Source of the DNA: Nocardioides sp. L-11A
GTDB taxonomy: Bacteria; Actinomycetota; Actinomycetes; Propionibacteriales; Nocardioidaceae
DNA: 64,000 bases
NCBI GenBank assembly: GCA_029961745.1
Contig: CP124680.1
Span: 372,001-436,000 of the forward strand
Direction: 5' to 3'
Position 1 is the stretch's first letter; the number at the start of each line of letters is the position of its first letter. The notes beneath the pieces are model-generated. The model was not told where the DNA came from and made no database searches. It saw only the letters and a program-made list of their open reading frames with translations. The position numbers and the translations under genes are program-made. This document shows positions 34,582 through 43,009 of the stretch, one piece after another.

Positions 34582-35103
34582 ATGGACCTCCCGCCGAACC
34601 TTCGCCCGACCACTCCCGACGACGCCGACTGGCTGCTCGCCCGCCGGGTCGTCCGCCGGGCGGTGGCCACCTCGCTGCACTGCAGCGTGGCGTCGACCAA
34701 CGCCGACGGGTCGGCCCACGTCACCCCGATCGGCTCGGTCCAGCTCACCGCGCCCGGGACCGGTTTCTACTTCGACGTCTTCAACCGCCGGCTCGCCGAG
34801 AACGTCGCCCGCGATCCGCGGGTCACCATCGCCGCCGTCGACAGTGGTGCCGTGATGTGGGGCCGCTCGCTCCTGCGCGGGCGCTTCGTCCGGCCGCCGG
34901 GCGTGCTCCTGGTCGGCACCGTCGGGCCGGCCCGCGCCAGCACCCCGGCGGAGGTGACCCGCTTCCACCGCGTGCTGGGCCCCCTGCTGCGCACCCCCGG
35001 AGGGCGGGCGCTGTGGGGCACCCTGCCCCGGGTGCGCGACCTCTCCGTCGAGAGCGTCCACCCGGTGCGGCTCGGCACGATGACCGGCCCGGCCTCCCGC
35101 TGA
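34582..35103 (+). CDS. Pyridoxamine 5'-phosphate oxidase-family (split beta-barrel flavin) protein
   Basis: 173 residues with the split-barrel pattern of the PPOX/FDOR superfamily: HCSVASTNADGSAHVTPIGSV, then FYFDVFNRRLAENVARDPRVTIAAVD. Members bind FMN, F420 or haem; the cofactor cannot be told from this sequence, but the F420 genes in the window make F420 possible. It is controlled by the divergent TetR repressor through the twin palindromes upstream. A role in detoxifying or reducing a small compound is likely, but not proven. The stop codon lies inside a tandem repeat. Confidence 0.82.
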   Translation: MDLPPNLRPTTPDDADWLLARRVVRRAVATSLHCSVASTNADGSAHVTPIGSVQLTAPGTGFYFDVFNRRLAENVARDPRVTIAAVDSGAVMWGRSLLRGRFVRPPGVLLVGTVGPARASTPAEVTRFHRVLGPLLRTPGGRALWGTLPRVRDLSVESVHPVRLGTMTGPASR

Positions 35104-35157
35104 CCCGCGCCGACCCGCGCTGACCCGCGCCGGCCCGCGCCGGCCCGCGCCGGCCCG
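35101..35157. repeat. Six tandem 10-bp repeats
   Basis: The units TGACCCGCGC, CGACCCGCGC, TGACCCGCGC and CGGCCCGCGC (twice), with a partial sixth, lie head to tail from the stop codon of the PPOX gene to just before the end of the converging KTSC gene. Probably replication slippage in a noncoding gap. No function is evident. Confidence 0.85.
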
Positions 35158-35159
35158 GC

Positions 35160-35384
35160 TCAGGTCTCGACCCGCTCGACCTCGTGCTCCAGGATCCGCT
35201 CGCGCCACTCGGTCCACGGGTGGGCCGAGGCGCGCAGCCCCTCGACGACCTCCGGCTCGACGCCGAGGTAGTCGTAGGTGCCGCCGTGGCGGAACCGGAC
35301 CCGCAGCCGCGCGGTGGCGGCGTCGTACCCGACCGCCTCCAGCGCGCGGGACCGCCGCATCCGCGTCAGCTCCATCTCCTCCAC
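35160..35384 (-). CDS. KTSC domain protein
   Basis: 74 residues. The pattern SRALEAVGYDAATARLRVRFRHGGTYDYLGVEPEVVEGLRAS fits the KTSC domain, a small beta-rich module found alone or next to lysyl-tRNA synthetase-like or RNA-linked proteins. Its function is unknown. GTG 35384 is taken as start; ATG 35375 is an alternative but has no proper spacing to a ribosome site. Confidence 0.75.
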   Translation of the reverse strand: MEEMELTRMRRSRALEAVGYDAATARLRVRFRHGGTYDYLGVEPEVVEGLRASAHPWTEWRERILEHEVERVET

Positions 35385-35454
35385 GTCTCCGTCCTACCGC
35401 GGGCGGGCGGGGACGTCCAGGCCGGTGGCGATCCGATCGATCCGGTCGATCCGG

Positions 35455-35913
35455 TCAGGGGACGACGAGCACCGGCCAGCGGCGCAGGCGCATCAGCTGC
35501 ACCGGGAGCGGGCCGCCCGGCCGGAGGTAGGCGTGCTGGCGCGACGAGCCCAGCACGATGAGGCCGGCGGACAGCTCCTCGGCGACCGCCGCGAGCACCC
35601 GGGCCGGTGGCCCGACCCGGACGAAGAGCTCGACGTCGACCGGCCAGACCGTGCTGGCGATGGCGTCGCGCAGCTCCCGCTCGACCTGGTCCTGACCCTC
35701 CAGTGCGGCGCGGACCGCGCCCTCGTTGCCGAGCGACGCCTCGGCGGTGACGTCGCGGGCGAGCACCAGCGCCAGCCGGCTGTGCTGCCGGCGGGCCAGG
35801 CCGGCGGCGTACGATCCGGCCCGGGTCGACGTGACGCTCCCGTCGACGCCGGCCACGATCCAGGCGGCGCCGTCACGTCCGAGCTCGAAGGCTGTGTCCT
35901 GCTGACCTGCCAC
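35455..35913 (-). CDS. Universal stress protein (UspA) family
   Basis: 152 residues from GTG 35913. The fold is indicated by WIVAGVDGSVTSTRAGSYAAGLARR at the start and by LIVLGSSRQHAYLRPGGPLPVQLMRLRRWPVLVVP at the end. The usual ATP motif (G-2x-G-9x-G-S/T) is only partly kept (the first glycine pair and the later serine are altered), so nucleotide binding is uncertain. It is the only gene on the - strand between KTSC and the divergent ProC gene (47-bp gap). Confidence 0.8.
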   Translation of the reverse strand: MAGQQDTAFELGRDGAAWIVAGVDGSVTSTRAGSYAAGLARRQHSRLALVLARDVTAEASLGNEGAVRAALEGQDQVERELRDAIASTVWPVDVELFVRVGPPARVLAAVAEELSAGLIVLGSSRQHAYLRPGGPLPVQLMRLRRWPVLVVP

Positions 35914-35960
35914 AGGGGCAGGCTACGCGGAGCCGCGTCCGGGCTTGGCAGGATGCGGGG

Positions 35961-36809
35961 GTGGGTACGACGATCGCCTTCCTCGGCTGCGGCGCGATGA
36001 ACGAGGCCATCCTGGCGGGACTCCTGGACTCCGGGGTGCCCGCGGACCAGGTCGTGGCGACCGTCCGGACGGTCGAGCGCGCCGCCCGGCTCGCCGACCG
36101 GTACGGCGTCCGGGTGGCCGCGACGGCCGACGACGCCGCCGCGGGGTCGGCCCCCACCTCCAACGCGCGGGCGGCGGCCGAGGCCGCGGTGGTGGTGCTG
36201 GGGGTCAAGCCGGCGCAGGTGCCCGCGCTGGCCGCGGAGATCGCGGCCGGACTCGCTCCCGACACCGTCGTGGTGAGCGTCGCCGGCGCCGTACCGCTGG
36301 CGAGCATCGAGCGGGTGCTGCGGCCCGGCCAACCGGTCGTGCGGGCCATGCCGAACACGCCGACCCGGGTCGGGCACGGCGTCACCGCGCTCGCCCCGGG
36401 CGCCCATGCGTCCGCCGAGCACCTGCGTCGGGCCCATGCGCTGTTCGACACCGTGGGCCTGGTCGTCGAGGTGGCCGAGGACCGGCTCGACGCCGTGGGC
36501 GCGGTGAGCGGGTCCGGTCCCGCCTACGTCTTCTACCTGACCGAGGCGCTGGCGGAGGCCGGCGCGCGGCTGGGCCTGCCTGCGGAGCTCGCCCGCCTGC
36601 TCGCCGCCCGGACCGTCGCCGGTGCCGGCCGGATGCTCGACGGCGACAGCGCGGACCCCGCCGACCTGCGCCGTGCGGTGACCAGTCCCCACGGCTCGAC
36701 CGAGCGTGCGATCGCGACCTTCGAACAGCGCGATCTCCGCGCGATCGTCGCCGCCGGGGCGGCGGCCGCGGCGGCCCGCAGCCGGGAGATCGCCCGCGAG
36801 CTGGAATAG
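35961..36809 (+). CDS. proC: Pyrroline-5-carboxylate reductase
   Basis: 282 residues from GTG 35961. Reduces 1-pyrroline-5-carboxylate to L-proline with NAD(P)H, the last step of proline synthesis. The N-terminal Rossmann loop is IAFLGCGAMNEAIL; VRAMPNTPTRVGHGVTAL and SGSGPAYVFYLTEAL are the ProC family signatures, and the C-terminal helical dimer domain has AVTSPHGSTERAI. Complete and of normal length. Stands alone; the drug-exporter gene follows after 72 bp. Confidence 0.94.
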   Translation: MGTTIAFLGCGAMNEAILAGLLDSGVPADQVVATVRTVERAARLADRYGVRVAATADDAAAGSAPTSNARAAAEAAVVVLGVKPAQVPALAAEIAAGLAPDTVVVSVAGAVPLASIERVLRPGQPVVRAMPNTPTRVGHGVTALAPGAHASAEHLRRAHALFDTVGLVVEVAEDRLDAVGAVSGSGPAYVFYLTEALAEAGARLGLPAELARLLAARTVAGAGRMLDGDSADPADLRRAVTSPHGSTERAIATFEQRDLRAIVAAGAAAAAARSREIARELE

Positions 36810-36881
36810 ATCGGCGACCGAGGGGGGTTGGGCGAAGCGGCGTACTCTCCGATCGTCGCGCCCCAGCCCCAGGAGGATCCC

Positions 36882-38357
36882 TTGTCCGCGTCCGCAACAC
36901 CCACCGGCGAGCCCCTCGGCGGAGCCGACGACGACCGGATCACCCCGGACATCCTCAAGGTCGCCGGTGTCGTGGTCCTCGGCTCGATCATGGCGATCCT
37001 CGACACGACCGTCGTCAACGTCGCGTTGCCGACCTTCATGGGGGAGTTCCGGGTCGACTCCTACTCCACCGTGGCCTGGACGATCACCGGCTACACCCTG
37101 GCACTCGCCGCCGTCATCCCGGCGACCGGCTGGGCGGCCGACCGGTTCGGCACGAAGCGGCTCTACATCGCGGCGCTCGCGCTGTTCACCCTCGGCTCGG
37201 TGCTGTGCGCGACGGCGTGGAGCATCGAGACGCTGATCCTCTTCCGGGTCCTGCAGGGTCTCGGCGGCGGCATGCTGATGCCGCTCGGCATGACGATCAT
37301 GACCAAGGCCGCCGGTCCGCACCGGATCGGTCGGCTGATGGCGATCCTCGGCATCCCGATGCTGCTCGGCCCGATCCTCGGCCCGATCGTCGGCGGCTGG
37401 CTGATCGACTCGGCGTCCTGGCACTGGATCTTCCTGATCAACCTGCCGCTCGGCATCGCCGCGATCGTCTACGCCCTGGCCGCCCTCCCGGCGGACGCCC
37501 CGGAGCCCAGCGAGTCGTTCGACCTCGTCGGCATGGCCCTGATGTCCCCCGGCCTCGCCCTGTTCCTGTACGGCGTCTCGTCGATCCCCGGCGAGGGGAC
37601 CGTCGCCGCGACGAAGGTCCTCGCTCCGGGCATCGTGGGACTCGCCCTGATGGTCGGCTTCGTGTTCTGGGCCTTCCGGCCCGAGCACCCGCTGCTCGAC
37701 CTGCGGCTGTTCCGCGACCGCAACCTCACGGTCGCCACGGTCGTCATGTTCCTGTTCGCGGGCTCCTTCTTCGGCGCCCTGCTGCTGGTGCCGACCTACT
37801 TCCAGGAGATCCGCGGCGAGAGCGTGCTGAAGGCCGGGCTGCTCGTCGCCCCCCAGGGCCTCGGCGCCATGCTGACCATGCCCCTCGCCGGCGCGCTGGC
37901 CGACAAGATCCCGGTCGGCCGGATCGTCCCGTTCGGCTTCATCGGCATCATCGTCGGGGTCGGCGGACTCGCGTTCAGCACCGATCCGGACACGTCGTAC
38001 GCGCAGATCATCGCGTTCCTGTTCATCATGGGCCTCGGCATGGGCGGCACGATGATGCCCGTCTTCACCTCGGCGCTGAAGACGCTGCGCGAGCACCAGG
38101 TCGCCCGCGGCTCGACCCTGATCAACGTGCTCCAGCAGGTCGCGAGCTCGGTCGGCGTCGCCGTGATGTCGGTCGTGCTCACCAACCAGCAGAAGAGCGT
38201 CGCCGACCCGTCCGAGGCCTTCCGGGCGCCGTACCTCGTGGCGACCGTCGCGCTCATCGTGACCCTGATCCCGGTCGCGCTCCTGCCGCGCCGGCGCGAG
38301 GAGTCGCACCTGCTCGACGACGAGGGCCAGGGCGGCCGACCGGTCATCCTGCACTGA
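36882..38357 (+). CDS. DHA2-family (EmrB/QacA) MFS drug exporter
   Basis: 491 residues from TTG 36882. That start is chosen because AGGAGG (36871-36876) lies 5 nt upstream, while the longer frame to 36828 has no ribosome site. Motif D1 LDTTVVNVALPTF in the first helix, motif A GWAADRFGTKRLY, and motif C GIPMLLGPILGPIVGGWLI place it in the 14-helix DHA2 group of proton-driven exporters. Substrates are typically lipophilic drugs or dyes. There is no adjacent TetR-type regulator. The 198 bp after it up to 38555 contains no gene I can support. Confidence 0.93.
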   Translation: MSASATPTGEPLGGADDDRITPDILKVAGVVVLGSIMAILDTTVVNVALPTFMGEFRVDSYSTVAWTITGYTLALAAVIPATGWAADRFGTKRLYIAALALFTLGSVLCATAWSIETLILFRVLQGLGGGMLMPLGMTIMTKAAGPHRIGRLMAILGIPMLLGPILGPIVGGWLIDSASWHWIFLINLPLGIAAIVYALAALPADAPEPSESFDLVGMALMSPGLALFLYGVSSIPGEGTVAATKVLAPGIVGLALMVGFVFWAFRPEHPLLDLRLFRDRNLTVATVVMFLFAGSFFGALLLVPTYFQEIRGESVLKAGLLVAPQGLGAMLTMPLAGALADKIPVGRIVPFGFIGIIVGVGGLAFSTDPDTSYAQIIAFLFIMGLGMGGTMMPVFTSALKTLREHQVARGSTLINVLQQVASSVGVAVMSVVLTNQQKSVADPSEAFRAPYLVATVALIVTLIPVALLPRRREESHLLDDEGQGGRPVILH

Positions 38358-38555
38358 TCGCGACGCGGGCCCACGCGCAGCGGTGCCCGGCGTGGAGGCG
38401 ATGGAGGTGACCGCCGAGACGGCCGGCGACACCGGCGGCGAGTGCGGCGAGCAGCGGGACGCCCGTCTGGACGGGCGTGGCCATCGCCGTGGGAGCAAGC
38501 GAGGTGTTCCTGGCCTCCGGTACCCGGCGACGCCCGGGCGCAGACGCGAGGGGGC

Positions 38556-39581
38556 TCAGCCGATCGTGACGACGCCGACGAGCGACACGGTGGTGACGAC
38601 CAGGGTCGAGGCCAGGCCGAGCGCCAGGGCCCGGCCACCGCTGTGCAGCAGCCTGCCGACGTGCACGCCGGTCCCCAGGGCGAACAGGGCGGCCGCCAGC
38701 GCCGCCGTCTGCAGGGTGCCGGCGACGTCGAGCACGACCGCCGGCACCAGCCCGGTGGTCCGCAGCAGCACGCAGCCGAGGAAGCCCAGGACGAAGGCGG
38801 GGACCAGCGGCGGCCGGGGCGTCGACGCGACGGGTCCGCGGCGGGCCCGGCGGGCCGTGCTCACGGCGGCGACGACCGGGGCCAGCAACAGGACCCGGGT
38901 CAGCTTGACCACGACGGCCAGGGCGACGGCGGTCGTCCCGGCGGGCCCGGCGGCGGCGACCACCTGGCCGACCTCGTGGATGCTCGCTCCGGCCCAGATG
39001 CCGAGCTGACGGTCGGAGAGGCCGAGCGGAGCCTGCAGCAGGGGCAGGGCGATCATCGCGGCGGTGCCGTAGAGCGTGACCATGGTGATCGCGGTCGCGA
39101 CGTCGTCCTCGTCGGCGTCGGCCGTGCGCTCCATGCCGGCGACGGCCGACGCGCCGCAGATCGCGAACCCGGTGGCGATCAACAGGCTGCGGGCCGGGCC
39201 GACCCCGAGCCGCAGGCCGAGCCACCAGGTGAGCGCCAGCGTGCTCACCAGGGTCAGCACCACCAGCACGATGATCGGTACGCCGAGCGCGGCGATCGCG
39301 GTCAGCGACAGCGAGAGCCCCAGCAGGACGACCCCGATGCGCAGCAGCCGCTGGACGGCGAGGCGCAGGCCGGGGCGCGCGGCGAGGGGGACCAGGTCGA
39401 GGTTCGCGACCACGGCGCCGAGCAGCACGGCCCAGGTCAGCACGCCGATCGACGGCACGAGGCGGTGGCCCAGCACCGCGAGGGCGACACCCGCCGCGGT
39501 CAGGCCGAGGCCCGGCAGGACGGAGGGACGCAGGGCGTCGCGTCGCGTCGTCGTACGGTCGGTCGTGGTGGTCGGGGCCAT
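38556..39581 (-). CDS. yeiH: YeiH-family (UPF0324) membrane protein, putative sulfate/sulfite exporter
   Basis: 341 residues with about 10 hydrophobic segments. Family marks are GVVLLGLSLS, GFAICGASAVAG and ASIHEVGQVVAA (conserved charged residues within membrane helices). Function is not firmly known; homologues have been proposed to move sulfonates, sulfite or small anions. It is divergent from a LysR gene, as is yeiH from yeiE in enterobacteria, which supports the family call. ATG 39581 lies 71 bp from the LysR start. Confidence 0.88.
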   Translation of the reverse strand: MAPTTTTDRTTTRRDALRPSVLPGLGLTAAGVALAVLGHRLVPSIGVLTWAVLLGAVVANLDLVPLAARPGLRLAVQRLLRIGVVLLGLSLSLTAIAALGVPIIVLVVLTLVSTLALTWWLGLRLGVGPARSLLIATGFAICGASAVAGMERTADADEDDVATAITMVTLYGTAAMIALPLLQAPLGLSDRQLGIWAGASIHEVGQVVAAAGPAGTTAVALAVVVKLTRVLLLAPVVAAVSTARRARRGPVASTPRPPLVPAFVLGFLGCVLLRTTGLVPAVVLDVAGTLQTAALAAALFALGTGVHVGRLLHSGGRALALGLASTLVVTTVSLVGVVTIG

Positions 39582-39617
39582 GTCCTCCAGACTGGGTCCG
39601 TCCCGCGGGTCTCGGTA

Positions 39618-39636
39618 GTGAGCACCTGCACATCAC
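39618..39636. promoter_or_regulatory. LysR-type box (GTGA-N11-TCAC) between yeiH and its LysR regulator
   Basis: GTGA at 39618-39621 and TCAC at 39633-39636 frame 11 bases in the 71-bp divergent gap. This fits the T-N11-A symmetry of LysR-type binding sites. Likely autoregulation and control of yeiH, inferred. Confidence 0.55.
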
Positions 39637-39652
39637 GTCATACGGAGAACGC

Positions 39653-40549
39653 ATGAGCACCCGACGGCCGGACCTCGACGACCTCGAGGTGCTCGCGCTG
39701 GTCGCCCGGACGGAGAGCATCGGTCAGGCCGCACAGGAGCTGCGCCTCTCCCAGCCGAGCGTGTCGCGGCGGATGCTCGCGCTGGAACGACGGCTCGGGG
39801 TCACCCTGCTGCACCGGACCACGCAGGGGACGACCCTGACGGCGCACGGCCGCCTCGTGGTCGACTGGGCCGGCGAGCTGCTCGGTGCCGCCGACCGGTT
39901 CACCCGCTCGGTCGCGACCCTGCGCGCGGAGGGCGACCGCGTCGTCCGGGCCGCGGTGTCGATGACCATCGCGGAGCACTACGCGCCCGCCTGGCTCGCC
40001 CGGTTGCACGCGGCGGCGCCGCAGTTGGAGGTGTCGTTGGTCGTCGCCAACTCGGCCGAGGTCGAGCGGCTGGTCCGCAGCGGCGCGGCCGAGCTCGGCT
40101 TCGTCGAGGTGCCCTCCGCGCCGGACGGACTCCGTCGGGAGCGGGTCGGTGAGGATCGGCTGGTGGTCGCCGTGGCGCCTCGCCACCCCTGGGCCGCACG
40201 CACCGAGCCGGTCACTGCCGCGGAGCTCGCCGCGGGTGGCGTCCTCGTCCGGGAGGCCGGATCGGGCACCCGGGTGACCCTCGAGGAGGCACTTCGCGGC
40301 GAGGGGCACGAGCTGGAGCCGGGCCTGGTCATGGCGTCGAACAGCGGACTGACCCACGCCGCGATGGCGGGGATGGGTCCGGTCGCTCTGTCGGAGCGGG
40401 CGCTCGAGGTCCACCTGCGCCTCGACGAGCTGCGCGCCGTACCACTCGACGAGATCGCGCTCGTCCGCCCGCTGACCGCCATCTGGCGCAGCGACACCCC
40501 GCTCCCGGACGCCGCCGCGCGGCTGCTCGCGGCGGCCGTCGCCGGCTGA
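39653..40549 (+). CDS. LysR-family transcriptional regulator (YeiE-like)
   Basis: 298 residues. The N-terminal winged helix LEVLALVARTESIGQAAQELRLSQPSVSRRMLALERRLGVTLLHRTTQG is typical, followed by a coinducer-binding domain (AAPQLEVSLVVANSAEVERLVRSGAAELGFVE) of normal length. It stands divergent to yeiH, as in other bacteria, so its target is probably that gene. The effector could be sulfite or another oxyanion by analogy; not shown by the sequence. The stop is 3 bp from the end of the converging SulP gene. Confidence 0.92.
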   Translation: MSTRRPDLDDLEVLALVARTESIGQAAQELRLSQPSVSRRMLALERRLGVTLLHRTTQGTTLTAHGRLVVDWAGELLGAADRFTRSVATLRAEGDRVVRAAVSMTIAEHYAPAWLARLHAAAPQLEVSLVVANSAEVERLVRSGAAELGFVEVPSAPDGLRRERVGEDRLVVAVAPRHPWAARTEPVTAAELAAGGVLVREAGSGTRVTLEEALRGEGHELEPGLVMASNSGLTHAAMAGMGPVALSERALEVHLRLDELRAVPLDEIALVRPLTAIWRSDTPLPDAAARLLAAAVAG

Positions 40550-40552
40550 GGA

Positions 40553-42232
40553 TCAGCGGGTCGAGGCGTCCGCGTCGTGCGCCACCCGTGCGGAGTGCAG
40601 GCGGGCGTGCGCGATCGCCTCGGGGGTGGTCGCGAAGACGTGGCGCTCGTGGGCGAGCCGGCTGGGGACGCCCAGCCGCTCCAGCACCGTGAGGTGGGCG
40701 GGACGGATGCCGGAGAGCAGCACCGTCACGCCGCGCCGCTCCAGCCGTTCGATCGTGTCGGCCAGCACGTGGGCGCCGGTGGCGTCGATGGTGGTGAGGC
40801 GCGACATGCGCAGCACGACGACGCGGACCTGCCGGACCTCGGCGAGGTCGAGCAGGAAGTCGTGGGCGGCGGCGAAGAACAGCGGCCCGTCGAGGCGGTA
40901 GGCGACGATGTGCTCGTCGAGCAGGCGCCGCTCCTCGTCGAGGTGGTCGCCGTCGTCGAGAGGGACCTCCTCCAACCGGGCGGTGGTGGCGGTCTGGCGC
41001 AGCGCGAAGAACCCGGCCGCCGCCAGGCCGATGATCACCGCGAGGACCAGGTCCAGGGCGACGGTGGCGACGGCGGTGACCAGCAGCGTGGCGGCGTCGC
41101 CGCGGGTGGCGCGCAGCAGCGGGGCGAGGCTGGAGACCCGGACCATCTGCACGGCCGTCGCGATCAGCACGCCGGCCAGTGCGGCGAGCGGGATGTGACC
41201 GACCCAGCGGGCGGCGGCGAGGACCACGATCAGCAGCAGGAGGGCGTGGCTGAGGGCCGCCAGCCGGGAGCCGGCGCCGGAGCGGATGTTGACGGCGGTG
41301 CGCGCGATGGCGGCGGTGGCGGGGATGCCGCCGAAGAGCGGGCTGGCGACATTGGCGAGCCCCTGCCCGAGCAGCTCACGGTCCGGGTCGTGACGCTGGC
41401 CCACGCTCATCGCGTCGGCCACGGTCGCGGAGAGCAGGCTCTCCAGGGCGCCGAGCGCGGCGACCGCCACCGCGGCGAGCAGCAGGGTGTCGAGGTCGCC
41501 CCAGGGCACCGACGGCAGCCGGGGCGCGGGCAGGCCGGACGGGATCGCGCCGATGGTCTCCAGGGGCCGCTCGCCGCCGCGACCGAGCAGCGCGTTCGCC
41601 CCGGTCGCCAGGGCGACCAGGACCAGCGCCGCCGGGAACCCGGCGCGGACCCGGGCGAGCGCGACGATGACCGCCGCGACGGCCAGCGCGGTCACCGGCG
41701 CGGCCGGGTCGGGCGCGGCGACCCAGGCGCGCACCGCGTCGCCGGTGAGCACCAGGATCCGTTCGGCGTGCACGTCGACGCCGAGGGCCGCGGGCAGCTG
41801 CTGGAGCGCGATGATCACGGCGATGCCGGCGGTGAAGCCCTCGATGACGGGGACCGGCACGTAGCGGATCGCGCGGCCCGCGCCGGTCACCGCCAACGCG
41901 AGCAGCATCAGTCCGGCGAGCAGCCCGACGACCAGGACGCCGTCGGCACCGTGCGCCGCGACGATGGGGATGAGGACGACCGTCATCGCGCCGGTGGGGC
42001 CGCTGACCTGGACATGACTGCCTCCGAAGACAGCCGCGACGGCGCCGGCGACGATCGCCGTGACGATGCCGGCTCCCGCGCCGACCCCGGAGCTCACCCC
42101 GAAGCCGAGGGCGAGGGGCAGCGCGACCAGTGCGACCATGACGCCGGCCGTGAGGTCGCGGCGCGGACGGGCCGGGGACCAGTCCTCCCGCCGCGGCGCG
42201 AGCTGCCGGACCCGCGCCGTGAGGGCGCTCAT
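40553..42232 (-). CDS. SulP-family anion transporter with STAS domain
   Basis: 559 residues from ATG 42232 (the longer open frame upstream overlaps the ArsR gene). The membrane part (about 25-400) has ALGFGVSSGVGAGAGIVTAIVAG and VFGGSHVQVSGPTGAMTV, the SulP signature, and MSVGQRHDPDRELLGQGLANVASPLFGGIPATAAIART. The STAS domain (about 435-545) has VVVLRMSRLTTIDATGAHVLADTIERLERRGV. It transports sulfate, bicarbonate or another anion through the inner membrane. ATGA overlap with the upstream ArsR gene means it is in that repressor's operon. Confidence 0.93.
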   Translation of the reverse strand: MSALTARVRQLAPRREDWSPARPRRDLTAGVMVALVALPLALGFGVSSGVGAGAGIVTAIVAGAVAAVFGGSHVQVSGPTGAMTVVLIPIVAAHGADGVLVVGLLAGLMLLALAVTGAGRAIRYVPVPVIEGFTAGIAVIIALQQLPAALGVDVHAERILVLTGDAVRAWVAAPDPAAPVTALAVAAVIVALARVRAGFPAALVLVALATGANALLGRGGERPLETIGAIPSGLPAPRLPSVPWGDLDTLLLAAVAVAALGALESLLSATVADAMSVGQRHDPDRELLGQGLANVASPLFGGIPATAAIARTAVNIRSGAGSRLAALSHALLLLIVVLAAARWVGHIPLAALAGVLIATAVQMVRVSSLAPLLRATRGDAATLLVTAVATVALDLVLAVIIGLAAAGFFALRQTATTARLEEVPLDDGDHLDEERRLLDEHIVAYRLDGPLFFAAAHDFLLDLAEVRQVRVVVLRMSRLTTIDATGAHVLADTIERLERRGVTVLLSGIRPAHLTVLERLGVPSRLAHERHVFATTPEAIAHARLHSARVAHDADASTR

Positions 42233-42564
42233 CGGTGGTCGGGGACCATCAGCTCGTCCTCGAAGTCGGACCGCGTCTCGGCGAGTCCGACCAGGATCCG
42301 ACGGGCCGAGAGCAGGAGGTCGCGGACCTCGGGAACGCTGATGGAGTACACGACCGCGGTGCCCTCGCGCCGCGAGACCACCAGCGACGTACGGCGGAGC
42401 ACGGCGAGCTGCTGCGAGAGGTTGCTGGGCTCGATGGCGATCTGCTCGAGCAGCTCGTGGACCGCGTGGTCGCGCTCGGCGAGCAGCTCGAGGATCCGGA
42501 TCCGGGCGGGGTGGCCCAGGGTCCGGAAGAACTCGGCCTTGGTCTGGTAGAGCGGAACGCCCAT
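42229..42564 (-). CDS. ArsR-family winged-helix repressor
   Basis: 111 residues. HPARIRILELLAERDHAVHELLEQIAIEPSNLSQQLAVLRRTSLVVSRREGTAVVYSI is the ArsR fold with recognition helix. It lacks the CVC metal motif in helix 3, so it probably senses something other than arsenite, zinc or cadmium. First gene of a two-gene operon with the SulP transporter. Similar ArsR-SulP pairs suggest control of anion uptake. Its likely operator is at 42609-42633. Confidence 0.92.
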   Translation of the reverse strand: MGVPLYQTKAEFFRTLGHPARIRILELLAERDHAVHELLEQIAIEPSNLSQQLAVLRRTSLVVSRREGTAVVYSISVPEVRDLLLSARRILVGLAETRSDFEDELMVPDHR

Positions 42565-42608
42565 CGCAGGCTCCTCCCTCTCGCGTGCCCACGGACGCCC
42601 GCTAGACT

Positions 42609-42633
42609 ACATGAGTTGAAGAAGTTTTCATGT
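42609..42633. promoter_or_regulatory. Putative ArsR operator (ACATGA-N13-TCATGT)
   Basis: ACATGA (42609-42614) and TCATGT (42628-42633) form a 6-bp inverted repeat across an AT-rich patch (GTTGAAGAAGTTT) 45 bp ahead of the ArsR start. It lies between the divergent arsR and the small hypothetical gene and may control both. Confidence 0.6.
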
Positions 42634-42678
42634 CGTGGTTCCGCGGGGAATCGGACGCGAAGGGAGCCGGCAGGACGC

Positions 42679-42936
42679 ATGGACGACTGCACCGCCGAGA
42701 CCGTCACCGCCGCACTGCTCGAGCCCGGCGACATCGTCACGCTGCCCGGCGTGGCCGGCCGCTGCCGGGTCCAGGTCGCCCGCGCCGCCGTCCCCGGCGT
42801 GGTGTGGCTCTACGTCGTCGACGCGGCCACCGGCGTACGACGGCGGGGCCATGTCGCGCTCCCGCTGCACCGCACGGTCACCCGGCATGCCGCCGGCCCG
42901 GTCGCGACGACCGGGCCCGGGCCCGAGAGCACCTGA
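42679..42936 (+). CDS. Small hypothetical protein
   Basis: 85 residues; I do not recognise a family. The sequence runs MDDCTAETVTAALLEPGDIVTLPGVAG, then two beta-rich stretches (RCRVQVARAAVPGVVWLYVVDAATGV), suggesting a small beta-barrel, and ends in a polar tail. GAAGGGAG about 10 nt upstream gives a plausible ribosome site. It stands divergent to arsR and may share its operator. Coding status is likely but not proven. Confidence 0.5.
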   Translation: MDDCTAETVTAALLEPGDIVTLPGVAGRCRVQVARAAVPGVVWLYVVDAATGVRRRGHVALPLHRTVTRHAAGPVATTGPGPEST

Positions 42937-42942
42937 CGGCTC

Positions 42943-43007
42943 TCGTCGTACCGGACGGATCGGTCGCTGATCGGGCGGATCCACGACCGTTTCGTCCGGT
43001 ACGACGA
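42943..43007. repeat. Imperfect long inverted repeat; member 2 of the hairpin family, possible bidirectional terminator
   Basis: The arms at 42943-42966 and 42984-43007 pair with two internal mismatches, opening with CGTCGTACCGGACGGATCGG. The inner part, with GGTCG, GATC and GATCCACGACCG, matches the 31500 copy. It sits between two converging genes (stops at 42936 and 43010). Confidence 0.7.
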
Positions 43008-43009
43008 CC

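Noticed and set aside
38358..38555. A possible 46-residue gene on the - strand after the DHA2 exporter
   Set aside because: It has a hydrophobic start, but no ribosome site, overlaps the end of the exporter gene and shows no known family. I see nothing else in this gap.
42233..42592. N-terminal extension of the SulP transporter
   Set aside because: The open frame runs through the ArsR gene in another frame; the ATGA overlap at 42229-42232 marks the real start.
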